64,000 nt of DNA from Actinophytocola sp963840275 (lineage in GTDB: Bacteria; Actinomycetota; Actinomycetes; Mycobacteriales; Pseudonocardiaceae), in the NCBI GenBank assembly GCA_963840275.1, contig CAWIYK010000007.1, forward strand, positions 868,001 to 932,000, in the 5' to 3' direction. The position numbers and the translations under genes are program-made. This document shows, piece by piece, positions 35,262-43,875 of this stretch. The notes under the pieces are model-generated. The model was not told the origin of the DNA and did not search any database. It worked only from the letters and a program-made list of their open reading frames with translations. Within the stretch, counting starts at the first letter, position 1. Each line of letters opens with the position of its first letter.

Positions 35262-37158
35262 GTGCTCACGGGACCCGAACGCTCCTCGAACCAGTCGGTC
35301 AAGCTCGATCGGGTGGTGATCAGGTTCGCCGGGGACTCGGGCGACGGCATGCAGCTCACCGGCGACCGCTTCACCTCCGAGGCGGCGGCGTTCGGCAACG
35401 ACCTCGCGACGGCGCCCAACTTCCCGGCCGAGATCCGCGCGCCAGCAGGCACCCTGCCCGGGGTGTCGTCCTTCCAGCTGCACTTCGCCGACTACGACAT
35501 CCTGACGCCGGGCGACCGGCCGGACGTCCTCGTGGCGATGAACCCGGCCGCGCTCATGGCCAACGTCGGCGACCTGCCGGCCGGCGGCATGATCCTCGTG
35601 AACACCGACGAGTTCACGAAGCGGAACCTGACCAAGGTCGGCTGCACGACGAACCCCCTCGAGGACGGGTCCCTGGACCGGTTCCAGCTGCTGCCGGTCG
35701 CGATGGCGACGCTGACGCAGGGCGCGCTGGCCGACACGGGCCTGTCGAAGAAGGACGCCGAGCGCAGCAAGAACATGTTCGCGCTCGGCCTGCTGTCGTG
35801 GATGTACAACCGGCCGACGGAGGGCACCGAGCGGTTCCTGCGGGAGAAGTTCGCGCGCAAGCCCGACATCGCCGAGGCGAACGTGCTGGCGTTCCGCGCG
35901 GGGTGGAACTACGGCGAGACGACCGAGGCGTTCGCGACGACGTACGAAGTCGCGGCCGCGGACTTCCCGCCGGGTGACTACCGCCAGATCACCGGGAACC
36001 TGGCGCTGGCGTACGGCATCGTGGCGGCCGGGCAGTGCTCCGGACTGCCGGTGTTCCTCGGCAGCTACCCGATCACGCCGGCGTCGGACATCCTGCACGA
36101 GCTGTCGCAGGCACAAGAACTTCAACGTCACGACCATGCAGGCGGAGGACGAGATCGCGGGCGTCGCCGCGGCGCTCGGCGCGGCGTACGGCGGCGCGCT
36201 CGGCGTGACCACGACGTCCGGGCCGGGGCTCGCGCTCAAGTCGGAGACGATCGGGCTCGGCGTCATGCAGGAGCTGCCGCTGCTGGTCATCGACGTGCAG
36301 CGCGGTGGCCCGTCGACCGGGCTGCCGACGAAGACCGAGCAGGCGGACCTGCTGCAGGCGATGTTCGGCCGCAACGGCGAGTCGCCGGTGCCGATCGTGG
36401 CGCCACAGTCGCCGGGGGACTGCTTCACCGCCACGCTCGAGGCGGCGCGGATCGCGCTCGCCTACCGGACGCCGGTGCTGCTGCTGTCCGACGGCGCGAT
36501 CGCCAACGGGTCCGAGCCGTGGCTGATCCCGTCGGTCGAGGAACTGCCCGACCTGTCGGTGACGTTCGCGACGGAGCCGAACGCCACGGACGACAGCGGT
36601 GAGCACTGGCCGTACGTGCGGGACTCCGAGACGCTGGCGCGCGACTGGGCCGTGCCGGGCACGCCGGGTCTGCAGCACCGCATCGGCGGGCTGGAGAAGG
36701 CGGACGGCAAGGGCAGCATCTCCTACGACCCGGACAACCACGACCGCATGGTGCGGCTGCGGCAGGCGAAGGTCGACGGCGTCGACGTCCCGGACCTCGT
36801 GGTGGACGACCCGTCGGGTGACGCGCGGGTGCTGGTGCTGGGCTGGGGTTCGACGTACGGGCCGATCAGCGCCGCGAACCGGGCGCTGCGCAAGCAGGGG
36901 TACCGGATCGCGCACGTGCAGTTGCGGCACCTGAACCCGTTCCCCGCCAACCTCGCCGAGGTGTTGGGTTCCTACGAGCGGGTCGTGGTGCCGGAGATGA
37001 ACATGGGGCAGCTCGCGTTGCTGCTGCGTGCGCGGTACCTCGTCGATGCCGTGTCGTACACGAAGGTCGCCGGGTCGCCGTTCATGGAGGACGAGCTGGC
37101 AGAGGTGTTCGCCAAGCACCTGCGCGACACCGGGACGAAGCTTGCGGAGGCAGCCTAA
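35262..37158 (+). CDS. korA: 2-oxoacid:ferredoxin oxidoreductase, fused gamma-alpha subunit, with an apparent frameshift
   Basis: About 632 aa if the frame is repaired. The gamma domain (residues about 10-190, RFAGDSGDGMQLTGDRF) is followed by the alpha domain (GSYPITPASDILHELS, QAEDEIAGVAAALGAAYGG, TTSGPGLALKSE). With KorB it decarboxylates 2-oxoglutarate to succinyl-CoA, reducing ferredoxin. The reading frame changes at about 36108-36112: ELSQ in the first frame continues as HKNFNVTTMQAEDE in another, explained by one extra G. The start GTG 35262 lacks a good ribosome site. The stop abuts the korB start. Sequencing error is the simplest explanation, since both halves are well conserved. Confidence 0.88.
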
Positions 37159-38220
37159 ATGACCACGACCGACCTCGGCCTGCCCGGCGGGTTGGCACTC
37201 GTCCCGACGGATGATGCGCCGCAGAAGGCGAAGGACTTCAAGTCGGACCAGGAGGTGCGGTGGTGTCCTGGGTGTGGTGACTATGTGGTGTTGAACGCGA
37301 TGCAGTCGTTTCTGCCTTCGTTGGGGTTGAAGCGGGAGAACATCGTGTTCATCTCGGGGATCGGGTGTTCGTCTCGGTTCCCGTACTACATGAACACCTA
37401 CGGCATGCACTCGATCCATGGTCGTGCGCCGGCGATCGCGACGGGTCTGGCGGTGACTCGTCCGGATCTGTCGGTGTGGGTGGTGACGGGTGATGGGGAT
37501 GCGTTGTCGATCGGCGGCAACCATCTGATTCACACGCTGCGCCGGAATGTGAACTTGAAGATCTTGTTGTTCAACAACCGGATCTACGGGTTGACCAAGG
37601 GTCAGTACTCGCCGACTTCGGAGACGGGGAAGCTGACGAAGTCCACGCCGATGGGGTCGGTGGATCATCCGTTCAACCCGTTGTCGTTGGCGATCGGGGC
37701 GGAGGCCACGTTCGTTGCTCGTACGTTGGACAACGATCGTGCGCAGTTGACCGAGATCCTCGCCGCCGCGGCGGCGCATCGGGGGTCGGCGTTGGTGGAG
37801 ATCTACCAGAACTGCCCGATCTTCAACGACGGCGCCTTCGATGTGTTGAAGGACGCCGGCGAACGCGAACAACGCCTGATCCCCCTACGCCACGGCGAAC
37901 CCATCCGGTTCGGCTCGGAAGGCGCGGAGCAGGCCGTCATCCGGGACGAGAAGGGCTCGCTGGCCGTCGCGAGGCTCCAGGACGTCGACGAGTCGCGGAT
38001 CGTCGTGCACGACGCCACCACCGACGACCCGGCGTACGCGTTCGCGCTGTCGCGGCTGTCCACGCAGGACCTGTCCCACACGGTCACCGGCATCTACCGC
38101 AACGTCTCCCGCCCCACCTACGACGACCAGGCGCGGCTCCAGACCACCAGCGCCGCCGAGACGAACCCGCCGGACCTGCGGTCACTGCTACGGGGCAACG
38201 ACTCCTGGTCTGTTGGATGA
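37159..38220 (+). CDS. korB: 2-oxoacid:ferredoxin oxidoreductase beta subunit
   Basis: 353 aa thiamine-diphosphate subunit. It has CPGCGDYVVLNAMQ near residue 36, GIGCSSRFPYYMNTYG near 68, and the ThDP motif GDGDALSIGGNHLIHTLRRN near 110. ATG follows the korA stop directly, with GGAGG inside korA's end. Codon use is mosaic: about 37245-37810 is rich in TTG, GGT, GAT and TGT codons, while both flanks are strongly C/G-ending. A second copy of its last 12 codons plus stop lies 94 bp downstream with only third-position differences. Both features suggest recombination between two diverged korB genes. Confidence 0.92.
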   Translation: MTTTDLGLPGGLALVPTDDAPQKAKDFKSDQEVRWCPGCGDYVVLNAMQSFLPSLGLKRENIVFISGIGCSSRFPYYMNTYGMHSIHGRAPAIATGLAVTRPDLSVWVVTGDGDALSIGGNHLIHTLRRNVNLKILLFNNRIYGLTKGQYSPTSETGKLTKSTPMGSVDHPFNPLSLAIGAEATFVARTLDNDRAQLTEILAAAAAHRGSALVEIYQNCPIFNDGAFDVLKDAGEREQRLIPLRHGEPIRFGSEGAEQAVIRDEKGSLAVARLQDVDESRIVVHDATTDDPAYAFALSRLSTQDLSHTVTGIYRNVSRPTYDDQARLQTTSAAETNPPDLRSLLRGNDSWSVG

Positions 38221-38275
38221 GCGGTTCGCGGTTGTAGACCAGCACTGCGGTCGGGGCGGCGGGGGCGGCCGGGGC

Positions 38276-38314
38276 TCACTGCTCCGGGGTAACGACTCCT
38301 GGTCGGTCGGCTGA
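38276..38314 (+). repeat. Displaced second copy of the korB 3' end
   Basis: This 39-nt segment repeats 38182-38220 with 34 of 39 bases identical. It encodes the same peptide, SLLRGNDSWSVG, and a TGA stop. All five differences fall at third codon positions and are silent. It therefore once evolved as coding sequence and is a leftover korB tail, not random similarity. Confidence 0.85.
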
Positions 38315-38488
38315 GCGACCTTCGACCGAACACCTGAGCCACACCGGCGCGCGCGTGCCTGACTCCCATTCGCGGTAGGCGCGTACGACCAGGGTGTGGA
38401 ACCGAACGCGCGCGCGGCGGCCCGCGTCGACGATCACGACCGCCGGTGTCTCGCGCCGGGGCACGGCGTGGAATCCCTGTGGCGACAT
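38276..38488 (-). CDS. Small hypothetical protein
   Basis: 70 aa from ATG 38488, preceded by a good AGGAG at 7 bp spacing. The N-terminal part reads MSPQGFHAVPRRETPAVVIV and then VRFHTLVVRAYREWE, an amphipathic, plausible globular start. The final 13 residues are read antisense to the displaced korB tail, so the original C-terminus may have been replaced. Its upstream region is cut by a truncated IS fragment at 38515, so the native promoter may be missing. I do not recognise the family. Confidence 0.5.
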   Translation of the reverse strand: MSPQGFHAVPRRETPAVVIVDAGRRARVRFHTLVVRAYREWESGTRAPVWLRCSVEGRSADRPGVVTPEQ

Positions 38489-38514
38489 GCCGGTCTCCTA
38501 ACGCTCGTGCGCTT

Positions 38515-39014
38515 TCGCGGCGCGAGATCGAAGACGAGAAACTCATGGTAGAGATTCAACGCGTGTACGACGAGAATTACCGAGTGTACGGCGCCAAGAA
38601 GATCTGGCGTCAGCTGCGGCGAGAAGGCATCCAGGTCGGGCGCAGTCGGGTCGCACGGCTGATGCGCCAGCTCGGCCTGGCGGGCGCGGTGCGCGGCAAG
38701 ATAGTGCGCACCACGATCCAGGACAAGGACGGCGTTCGGGCCGCGGACCTGGTGAAACGCCAGTTCGCAGCGGGTGCGCCGAACCGGTTGTGGGTAGCGG
38801 ACTTCACCTACGTCGCGACCTGGGCCGGCACTGTCTACGTCGCGTTCGCCATCGATGTCTTCTCCCGCAAGATCGTGGGCTGGCGGGCGAGTACGTCCAA
38901 GGAAACGGACCTGGTGCTCGACGCTATCGACATGGGATTGCGGCACCGTGACTATCGCCCAGTGAGCGGCGAGGAGAAGCTGGTTCATCATTCCGACGCC
39001 GGGAGTCAGTATAC
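38515..39014 (+). mobile_element. Truncated copy of IS element B (orfB fragment)
   Basis: The 500 bp match 15273-15772 of element B with a single difference seen (A15525 to G38767, Thr to Ala). It contains the HTH and the first two catalytic Asp (VADFTYV, HHSDAGSQY) but is cut before the catalytic Glu. Both terminal repeats are missing. An open frame runs on into unrelated DNA to 39171. It is inactive. Confidence 0.93.
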
Positions 39015-39225
39015 TCCGCGCTGTGGCGGTCGTCACGCCAGCATGCGAGCGGCGACTCGAGTCCGGCTCGAATCTGGGCTGAGAACCGCCTGGAACAGGG
39101 CCTTCTCCTGGCTTGAGCGGCTCGTGTACTGGATGTCCAGTGGGCCTCGAGTTTCCTTCCAGTTCCGGTGAGCAAACTCACATGCAGCCCCACCACACGG
39201 AGTTGGCCGGAGGGAGCGAGAAGAC

Positions 39226-39744
39226 ATGACAGAGCTCAGGATCTGGACCGCGCGGCACACGGTCAGAGTCGCCGCGCCCCCGAAACGTGTGTTCCAGCTC
39301 GTCGCGCACATCGACCGCTGGCCACAGCTCTTCGACTCCCTGGTCGCGGTCGAGCACCTCGGGTTCGAAGGGACCAGCGAGCGCGTCCGCTTCTGGAAGC
39401 GGATCGACGGCGAGGTGCGCAGTTGGACGTCGGTGCGCGAGCTGGACCCGAAGCGCCTGCAGGTGCGCTTCCGGCAGGTGGACTTCCCGAAGCCGTTCGC
39501 GTCGATGGGCGGGATGTGGCTCGTGGTGCCCAAGGGCAACGGCTCGATGATCGCGCTCGACCACTACTACCGCGTCAGCGGCGACAACCCCGCTGCCGCG
39601 AACCGCGTCGAGCGGGACCTCGACACCATCAGCACGGCGATGCTCGCCGCGCTCCGCCGCAGCGCGGAGTTCGACGGCGGCATGGCCGACCTGCTCGAGT
39701 CCTATTCGGACAGAGTGTCCGCGGAGGGTGAACCAACGTCATGA
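39226..39744 (+). CDS. SRPBCC-fold aromatase/cyclase-like protein
   Basis: 172 aa single START/SRPBCC domain resembling polyketide cyclases of the TcmN/WhiE type: RVAAPPKRVFQLVAHIDRWP at the N-terminus, then the central strand VRFWKRIDGEVRSWTSVREL and a C-terminal long helix (RVERDLDTISTAMLAALRR). ATG 39226 has a purine-rich GGAGGGAGCGAGAAG leader. Its stop overlaps the next gene (ATGA). No ketosynthase or acyl carrier protein lies in the window, so it is an orphan tailoring operon, possibly acting on a product made elsewhere. About 210 bp upstream, between the IS remnant and the start, hold nothing else recognisable. Confidence 0.82.
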   Translation: MTELRIWTARHTVRVAAPPKRVFQLVAHIDRWPQLFDSLVAVEHLGFEGTSERVRFWKRIDGEVRSWTSVRELDPKRLQVRFRQVDFPKPFASMGGMWLVVPKGNGSMIALDHYYRVSGDNPAAANRVERDLDTISTAMLAALRRSAEFDGGMADLLESYSDRVSAEGEPTS

Positions 39745-40571
39745 CTTCCTCTTTACGCCCGCTGTCGCCGCACCGGCACCTGCCGGTCGGCTCCGCCGAC
39801 GTGCTGCCCAGCATGGCCGCGGCCGCGTGGCCGCACCGCGCGGCGCTGCGCACCGGCGCGCGCACCGTCACGTTCGCGGAGCTGGACCACCGCGTGTCCC
39901 AGCTGGCCTTCGGGCTGCGCCAACGGATCGGCGGCGACGGGCTGACCGTCGCCGTGTCCGCGGTGCCCGGACTGGACTTCCCGGCCGCGTTCTACGCGAT
40001 CGTGCGCAGCGGCAACGTCGCGGCGCCGGTCAACCCGAGGATGCCGGCCGAGACGTTCGCCAAGCTGCTCGCCGACACCGACGCCCGCGCGGTCGTGCTG
40101 GACCGCGGGATGTACGAGCGGGTCCGGCCGGTGCTCGACGAGCGGCTCGAGCTGGTGCTGCTCCTCGACGCGCCCGCCGACCCCGGCGTGCTCACCTGCG
40201 CAGAGCTCGCGACCGGCGGCGCGCTGCTCGTCGAGCCGCGCGACCGCGACGAGAACGGGCCGGCCGCGATCGTCCTCGGCGCCGGACGGGCGGGGCACGT
40301 CCCCGCGGCGGCCCTGACGCACCACGAGCTGAAGGTGCAGGCGGTGCGGGCGGCCGAGCGGCTGTCCGACGGCGACGTCGTGCTGAACGCGTTGTCGGCG
40401 TTCAGTCCCGCGCATCTCGGCGCCGGCCTGTACGCCGGCGTCACGCAGGTGCTCACGAGCACGCCGGACCCGGCAGCCGTGGCACGCGAGGCGGAGCGCA
40501 ACGGCGCCCGCCACCTGCTCACCGGGGACGGGGAGGTCCAGTTCGGGCATCGGCTGCTGGCGGCGTCGTGA
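39741..40571 (+). CDS. Truncated, degenerate AMP-dependent ligase-like protein
   Basis: 276 aa, equivalent to only the N-terminal subdomain of an acyl-CoA synthetase (ALRTGARTVTFAELDHRVSQ; NPRMPAETFAKLLADTDA). Where active enzymes have the phosphate loop YTSGTTGxPKG, this protein reads VLGAGRAGHVPAAALTHHEL, so the Ser/Thr-Gly loop is lost. The C-terminal adenylation subdomain is also absent. Adenylate formation is very unlikely. Yet it is coupled to both neighbours (ATGA before, GTGA after), which argues that a non-enzymatic role is retained. Confidence 0.78.
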   Translation: MTSSLRPLSPHRHLPVGSADVLPSMAAAAWPHRAALRTGARTVTFAELDHRVSQLAFGLRQRIGGDGLTVAVSAVPGLDFPAAFYAIVRSGNVAAPVNPRMPAETFAKLLADTDARAVVLDRGMYERVRPVLDERLELVLLLDAPADPGVLTCAELATGGALLVEPRDRDENGPAAIVLGAGRAGHVPAAALTHHELKVQAVRAAERLSDGDVVLNALSAFSPAHLGAGLYAGVTQVLTSTPDPAAVAREAERNGARHLLTGDGEVQFGHRLLAAS

Positions 40572-41074
40572 TCACCGCGGCGACCGTGTACCCGGTCTCG
40601 GTGCGCGACGCCATGCGCAACTGGCCGACCGGCATGGCCGTGGTGACCACGGCCGACCGCGAAGGCTGGTGGTGGGGCGCCATGGCGAACTCGGTGGCGT
40701 CGGTGTCCACGCGGCCGCCGCTGATCTCCGTGTGCCTCGACCGGGACGCCGGCTGCCGGCCGGCGCTCACGGCTGGCAGCCGGCCGGCAGCCGCGTTCGC
40801 CGTCCACGTGCTGCGGGTCGGCCAGGAGTCGCTCGCCCGCCACTTCGCCGAGGGCGCCGGCTCCGACTTCGCGGGCGTCCCGGTCGAGTGCGGCTTCGAG
40901 GACGTGCCGCTGCTGCGCGACGTCGTCGTGCGACTCGAGTGCCGCGCGGTGAACGTCCTCCCGGCCGGCGACAACGTCCTGGTGCTCGGCGAGGTCGTCC
41001 GAGCCCGCATCGGCCCCGGCGAGCCACTGGTGTGGCTCGGCGAGGGCTACCGCAAGCTGGCCCGCCCGGCGTAG
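40568..41074 (+). CDS. Flavin reductase-like (ActVB/HpaC-type) protein
   Basis: 168 aa FMN-binding split-barrel protein with VRDAMRNWPTGMAVVTTAD at the start, then MANSVASVSTRPPLISVCLDRDAG and ARHFAEGAGSDFAGV. Members supply reduced FMN to two-component monooxygenases or are oxygenase components themselves. GTG 40568 overlaps the previous stop. With the cyclase-like gene it suggests a hydroxylation/cyclisation step on an aromatic compound. Confidence 0.87.
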   Translation: MITAATVYPVSVRDAMRNWPTGMAVVTTADREGWWWGAMANSVASVSTRPPLISVCLDRDAGCRPALTAGSRPAAAFAVHVLRVGQESLARHFAEGAGSDFAGVPVECGFEDVPLLRDVVVRLECRAVNVLPAGDNVLVLGEVVRARIGPGEPLVWLGEGYRKLARPA

Positions 41075-41075
41075 A

Positions 41076-41098
41076 GTTGTTGACCGTCCGCCAACAAC
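41076..41098. promoter_or_regulatory. Palindromic operator upstream of the acyl-CoA ligase
   Basis: GTTGTTGACCG, a central T, then CCGCCAACAAC: a 23-bp imperfect palindrome 117 bp before the ligase start. The same motif occurs near the crotonase gene at 43876-43898 (19 of 23 identical after inversion), indicating a common regulator. Confidence 0.75.
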
Positions 41099-41214
41099 AG
41101 GGGTAGCGTCCGAATGTCGTAAATGCCCTGTTCGACGTGGACGGGGCGGGGCGCTGGTGCATACGATCACGCCCAATCCTCGGGGGATTCCCGGCGCATC
41201 GCGGAGCGTGGCAC

Positions 41215-43032
41215 ATGGACAAGACAGCTTCATCGCACGCCACGCTCTGCGCGGCGTTCCAGGCCTTCGTCAAGGAGGCGCCGGACGCGGTCGTCATCCG
41301 CACCCCCGGCGGCGGTGTGGAGATCACCTGGCGGGAGTGGGACCGGCGGGTGCGCAAGCTCGCGGCCGGGCTGGCCGCGCTCGGGGTCGGCCGGGGCGAC
41401 ACGGTCGCGCTGATGGTCGCGAACCGGCCGGAGTTCCACCTCGCCGACGCGGCCGCGCTGCACCTCGGCGCCGCGCCGTTCTCGATCTACAACACGTCCG
41501 CGCCGGAGCAGATCGCCTACCTGTTCGGCAACGCGGGCAACAAGGTCGTGTTCTGCGACGAGCGCTTCCTGCCGCGCATCCAGGAGGTCGGCGGGTCGGT
41601 CGAGCACATCGTGTGTGTCGACGACCTGATCGACGGGGCTGGCACGGACCGGGTCATGACGCTGGCCGACCTCGAGGCGAAGGGTGACCCCGACTTCGAC
41701 TTCGACGCCGCGTGGCAAGCCGTCGAGACGTCCGACCTCGCGACGATCATCTACACGTCCGGCACCACCGGTCCGCCCAAGGGCGTCGAGCTGACGCACG
41801 CGAACGTCATCGCCGAGACCGACGCCGTGCGCGTGCTGTTCGACGCGGAGCCGGGCGACCGGGTGCTGTCCTACCTGCCGGCCGCGCACATCGCCGACCG
41901 GGTGACCGCGCAGTACTTCGCGATCCTGTTCGGCATCCAGGTCACGTGCGTCGCCGACCTGACCAAGCTCGCCGAGGGGCTGGCCGACTGCCGGCCGCAC
42001 TCGTTCTTCGCGGTGCCGCGCGTGTGGCAGAAGCTGAAGGCGGCCATCGACGTCGGCCTCGCGGCCGAGCCGAGCGGCGCCAAGCGCAAGATCGCGACGT
42101 GGGCCATCGAGACCGGCCGGCAGGCGGCGCGGGCCGAGCTGGCGGGCCGGAAGATGCCGCCGCTGCTCGCGGCCCAGCACCGCATCGCGGACAAGCTGGT
42201 GCTCTCGAAGCTGCGCGACAAGCTCGGCCTCGACCAGGCGAAGGGCCCGGCGTCCGGCGCGTCGGCGATCTCGGCGGACATCCTGGAGTTCTTCTGGGGC
42301 CTGGGCATCCGCATCTACGAGGTGTGGGGCATGTCGGAGACCGGCGGCGCGACGACCGCGAACGCGCCGGGGCAGACCAAGCTCGGCACCGTCGGCCGGC
42401 CGGTGCTGAACATGGAGATCAAGATCGCGGAGGACGGCGAGCTGCTGACGCGCGGCCCGACGGTCATGCGCGGCTACCGCAACGACCCGGAGAAGACGGC
42501 GGAGACCATCGACGCCGACGGGTGGCTGCACAGCGGCGACATCGCGGAGGTCGACGCGGACGGGTACGTGCGGATCGTCGACCGCAAGAAGGAGATCATC
42601 ATCAACGCGTCGGGGAAGAACATGTCCCCGTCGAACATCGAGAACGCGATCAAGGCGGCGACCTCGCTGGTCGGCCAGGTCGTGGCCATCGGAGACGACC
42701 GCTCCTACATCGCGGCCATCGCGGTGCTCGACCCGGACGCGGCGGCGGGTTTCGCCGCGAAGCACGGCATCACCGGCACCTCGCAGGCCGAGCTGGTCGC
42801 GCACCCCGCGGTGCGCGCGGCCGTGCTGACCGGCGTCAAGGAGGGCAACCAGAAGCTGGCCAGGGTCGAACAGGTGAAGCGGATCCGCCTGCTGCCCGCC
42901 ACCTGGGAGCCGGGCGGCGACGAGCTCACCCCGACGATGAAGCTGCGCCGCAAGCCGATCGCGGAGAAGTACGCCCACGAGATCGACTCGCTGTTCACCG
43001 AGACCCCCGGCGAGGACATCCTGCAGCCGTGA
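41215..43032 (+). CDS. Long-chain fatty-acid-CoA ligase (FadD15-like)
   Basis: 605 aa ANL-superfamily enzyme that activates carboxylic acids through an acyl-adenylate to acyl-CoA. The phosphate loop YTSGTTGPPKGVELTH is near residue 180, the linker motif YEVWGMSETGGATT near 363, GWLHSGDIAEVDADGY near 440, and the C-terminal lysine region KKEIIINASGKNMSP near 460. ATG 41215 is chosen for the GGAG upstream and family-typical length. Its stop is one base from the convergent crotonase stop; both share the GTTGTTG-type operator, consistent with one beta-oxidation regulon. Confidence 0.92.
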   Translation: MDKTASSHATLCAAFQAFVKEAPDAVVIRTPGGGVEITWREWDRRVRKLAAGLAALGVGRGDTVALMVANRPEFHLADAAALHLGAAPFSIYNTSAPEQIAYLFGNAGNKVVFCDERFLPRIQEVGGSVEHIVCVDDLIDGAGTDRVMTLADLEAKGDPDFDFDAAWQAVETSDLATIIYTSGTTGPPKGVELTHANVIAETDAVRVLFDAEPGDRVLSYLPAAHIADRVTAQYFAILFGIQVTCVADLTKLAEGLADCRPHSFFAVPRVWQKLKAAIDVGLAAEPSGAKRKIATWAIETGRQAARAELAGRKMPPLLAAQHRIADKLVLSKLRDKLGLDQAKGPASGASAISADILEFFWGLGIRIYEVWGMSETGGATTANAPGQTKLGTVGRPVLNMEIKIAEDGELLTRGPTVMRGYRNDPEKTAETIDADGWLHSGDIAEVDADGYVRIVDRKKEIIINASGKNMSPSNIENAIKAATSLVGQVVAIGDDRSYIAAIAVLDPDAAAGFAAKHGITGTSQAELVAHPAVRAAVLTGVKEGNQKLARVEQVKRIRLLPATWEPGGDELTPTMKLRRKPIAEKYAHEIDSLFTETPGEDILQP

Positions 43033-43033
43033 G

Positions 43034-43858
43034 TCAGGGCCGCTCGCGCCAGGGCAGGTAGTCCGGCAGGTTCTCGGTCACCGTCTCGGTCCACTCCGGT
43101 GGCCGGCGCTGGAGGAACGAGACCACGCCCTCGACGGCGTCGCGGCTGGTCGCGCAACCCGCGATCAGCCGCGAGTCGAGCCGCTGCACGGGGTAGGGCG
43201 AGTCGAGCGGGCTCATGCGGTAGAGCATCTGCCGGATCACCGCGGTCGAGACCGGGGCGGTCTTCTCGATCAGCTCGCGGGCCAGTTCGTAGGCCTTGCC
43301 GAGCACCTCCTCCGGGGCGTGCACCTGGTGCACGAGGCCGGCGGCCAGTGCCTCCGCCGCGTCGAACACGCGGCCGCTCACCATCCAGTCCATCGCGCGG
43401 CCGAGGCCGACCAGGCGCGGGAGGAACCACGTCGACGCGCCTTCCGGGTAGAGCCCCCGGCGGGAGAAGACGAAGCCGAAGCGGGAGTCGGTCGCCGCGA
43501 GGCGGTAGTCCGCCGGCAGGATGATCGTCGAGCCGGCGCCGACGGCCGCGCCGCGCAGGGCCGCGATCACCGGCTTGTTCATGGCGAACATGCGCATCGA
43601 GCAGCGGCCGGCCGGCTCGTCCCACTCCTCCCCGGTCGGCGAGACGTCGGGGGTGTCGCCGGACAGGTCGGCGCCGACGCAGAAGTCGGTGCCCGACCCG
43701 GTCAGCACCACGACCCGCACGCCGTCGTCGCGGTCGGCGTCGTCGAACGCCGCCGCCAGCTCGTCGGCCATCCGGACCGTGTAGCCGTTGCGGGCCGTCG
43801 GCCGGTTCAGCGTCACCGTCGCGATGCGGTCCTCGACCGAGTAGCTCACGTGTTCCAC
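43034..43858 (-). CDS. Enoyl-CoA hydratase/isomerase (crotonase) family protein
   Basis: 274 aa crotonase fold. It has the oxyanion-hole segments DFCVGADLSG (about 60-69) and AALRGAAVGAGSTIILPADYRLA (about 99-121), then FSRRGLYPEGASTWFLPRLVG with Glu near the usual catalytic position. It probably hydrates or isomerises an acyl-CoA. It is convergent with the fatty-acid-CoA ligase, and its upstream region carries a copy of the ligase's operator. The TetR gene follows upstream in the same direction, 32 bp away. Confidence 0.92.
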   Translation of the reverse strand: MEHVSYSVEDRIATVTLNRPTARNGYTVRMADELAAAFDDADRDDGVRVVVLTGSGTDFCVGADLSGDTPDVSPTGEEWDEPAGRCSMRMFAMNKPVIAALRGAAVGAGSTIILPADYRLAATDSRFGFVFSRRGLYPEGASTWFLPRLVGLGRAMDWMVSGRVFDAAEALAAGLVHQVHAPEEVLGKAYELARELIEKTAPVSTAVIRQMLYRMSPLDSPYPVQRLDSRLIAGCATSRDAVEGVVSFLQRRPPEWTETVTENLPDYLPWRERP

Positions 43859-43875
43859 ACGGCCACGCTAAGGGG

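Noticed and set aside
38446..39171. Functional transposase
   Set aside because: It lacks the catalytic Glu region and both terminal repeats; the start and end of the frame are unrelated DNA.
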